Origin: Acidimicrobiia bacterium
Lineage (GTDB): Bacteria > Actinomycetota > Acidimicrobiia > Spongiisociales > JAENVV01
Assembly (NCBI GenBank): GCA_020352575.1
Contig: CP070681.1
Coordinates: 102,061 to 110,346, forward strand
Direction: 5' to 3'
Length of the DNA: 8,286 nt
The notes under the pieces were generated by a model. That model saw nothing but the letters and a program-made list of their open reading frames with translations, had not been told where the DNA came from and searched no databases. This document shows, piece after piece, positions 7,494 to 8,286 of the stretch. Both the position numbers and the translations under genes were made by a program. Position 1 is the stretch's first letter; every line of letters begins with the position of its first letter.

Positions 7494-8285
7494 GTGGACG
7501 CCACGTTCGACGTGATCACGCTCACCCGGGGCACGGTCCCCGCCGACGACCGGGAGTACGCAGAGCAGAAGCTCGCGCAGCTCTCGAAGGTCGCTCCCCG
7601 ACCGATCTTGAAGGTACGCCTCAAGCTCACCTTGCAGGACGCCGCGCACCTCGCCAGCCCGGCGATCGTGCAGGCGAACATCGACGTGGCGGATGGCCAC
7701 ATCGTCCGCACCCGCATCGAGGCCGGCACCCTGCGGGAGGCCGCGGACCTCATGCTCGAACGGGCGACCCGCAAGCTCCGCAAGATCTCCGACCGGTACG
7801 TGTCGGAGCGCCGCAACAACGGCGACGACAAGTGGCACCAGGGTGACGCCCCTGCCACCGATCGGAAGTGGTTCAACCGCCCGGCCGAGGACCGCGAGCT
7901 CATCCGCCGCAAAGCGATCGGCACGTCAGAGGCCACGCCCGACGAGGCGGCGTTCGACATGGCGATGCTCGACTACGACTTCTTCGTCTTCACCGACCTG
8001 GAGACGGGGAGCGGTGCCTTGCTCTATCACGCCGACGACGGCGAGTCACTGGTCCTGCGGTACGCCACCGGCACGCCGGATACGGCCTCGAGCCAGGCGA
8101 TGACGATCACCCGGGTGGATCCCCAGCCCGCACCGGTGATCGACCTCGACAAGGCAATCGAGCTCCTGGACACCACCGGAGCATCGTTCGTCTTCTTCAT
8201 CGACGAGGACACGAACGAGCCTTCGGTGGCGTATCACCGGTACGACGGGCACTACGGCCTGCTGACTGCCCGGACGCCGGGCTAG
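7494..8285 (+). CDS. HPF-like ribosome hibernation factor with two C-terminal S30AE domains
   Basis: The 263-residue protein resembles long-form hibernation promoting factors, which bind the 30S decoding region and silence ribosomes in stress or stationary phase. Residues 1-103 form the N-terminal S30AE domain, with basic strands around KVRLKLTLQ (40-48) and a long basic helix (80-101, ending ATRKLRKISDRY). After a polar linker come two similar C-terminal domains: 148-195 with DYDFFVFTDLETGSGALLYHADDGESL and 213-258 with ASFVFFIDEDTNEPSVAYHRYDGHYGL. Standard long HPFs have one such domain, which dimerises; two in tandem resemble the mycobacterial Rv0079/RafH group, an assignment from memory. 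The GTG start is set by AAGGAG 5 bases upstream. The stop TAG lies one base before the window edge, so the gene is complete. It is transcribed divergently from the flavin reductase gene. Confidence 0.85.
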   Translation: MDATFDVITLTRGTVPADDREYAEQKLAQLSKVAPRPILKVRLKLTLQDAAHLASPAIVQANIDVADGHIVRTRIEAGTLREAADLMLERATRKLRKISDRYVSERRNNGDDKWHQGDAPATDRKWFNRPAEDRELIRRKAIGTSEATPDEAAFDMAMLDYDFFVFTDLETGSGALLYHADDGESLVLRYATGTPDTASSQAMTITRVDPQPAPVIDLDKAIELLDTTGASFVFFIDEDTNEPSVAYHRYDGHYGLLTARTPG

Positions 8286-8286
8286 A

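Overview
The window is GC-rich, densely coded bacterial chromosome. GTG starts, a third-position GC bias in every gene, near-absent spacers, an oligoribonuclease, an AcnA-type aconitase and an HPF-like protein with two C-terminal domains all suggest a high-GC actinobacterium, possibly of the Acidimicrobiia. That taxonomic call is inference. I see no tRNA, rRNA, CRISPR array, insertion sequence or phage gene, and no stretch over 100 bases lacks a gene.

Bases 2-5034 hold a plus-strand block: the 3' part of aconitase (5' end outside the window), oligoribonuclease (orn), a TesB-like acyl-CoA thioesterase, a multi-spanning membrane protein of unknown function, and fdhD, the sulfur-carrier protein for formate dehydrogenase. 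After orn each junction is a 4-base stop/start overlap, and the last two starts have no visible Shine-Dalgarno, so these genes are probably translationally coupled.

Bases 5016-7413 hold a minus-strand block read as flavin reductase-like protein, then a degenerate ABC-type ATPase, then a NYN-domain putative RNase with two C-terminal OST-HTH (LOTUS) domains. The NYN gene converges on fdhD and overlaps it tail to tail by 19 bases. The ABC protein keeps Walker A and the Q-loop but has lost the signature motif, the catalytic glutamate and the H-loop histidine. It has no permease neighbour.

Bases 7414-7493 are a divergent promoter region. The minus-strand flavin reductase gene looks leaderless. 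On the plus strand a strong Shine-Dalgarno precedes an HPF-like ribosome hibernation gene (7494-8285), and an inverted repeat with an extra half-site covers its proposed -10 box.

The genes do not form one pathway. They cover central carbon metabolism (aconitase), RNA turnover (Orn, NYN protein), ribosome hibernation (HPF-like), molybdoenzyme maturation (FdhD) and lipid or flavin chemistry. The points that most merit a second look are the degenerate ABC ATPase, the NYN/OST-HTH protein, the altered FdhD motif, the tandem C-terminal repeats of the HPF-like protein and the inverted repeats in its promoter.
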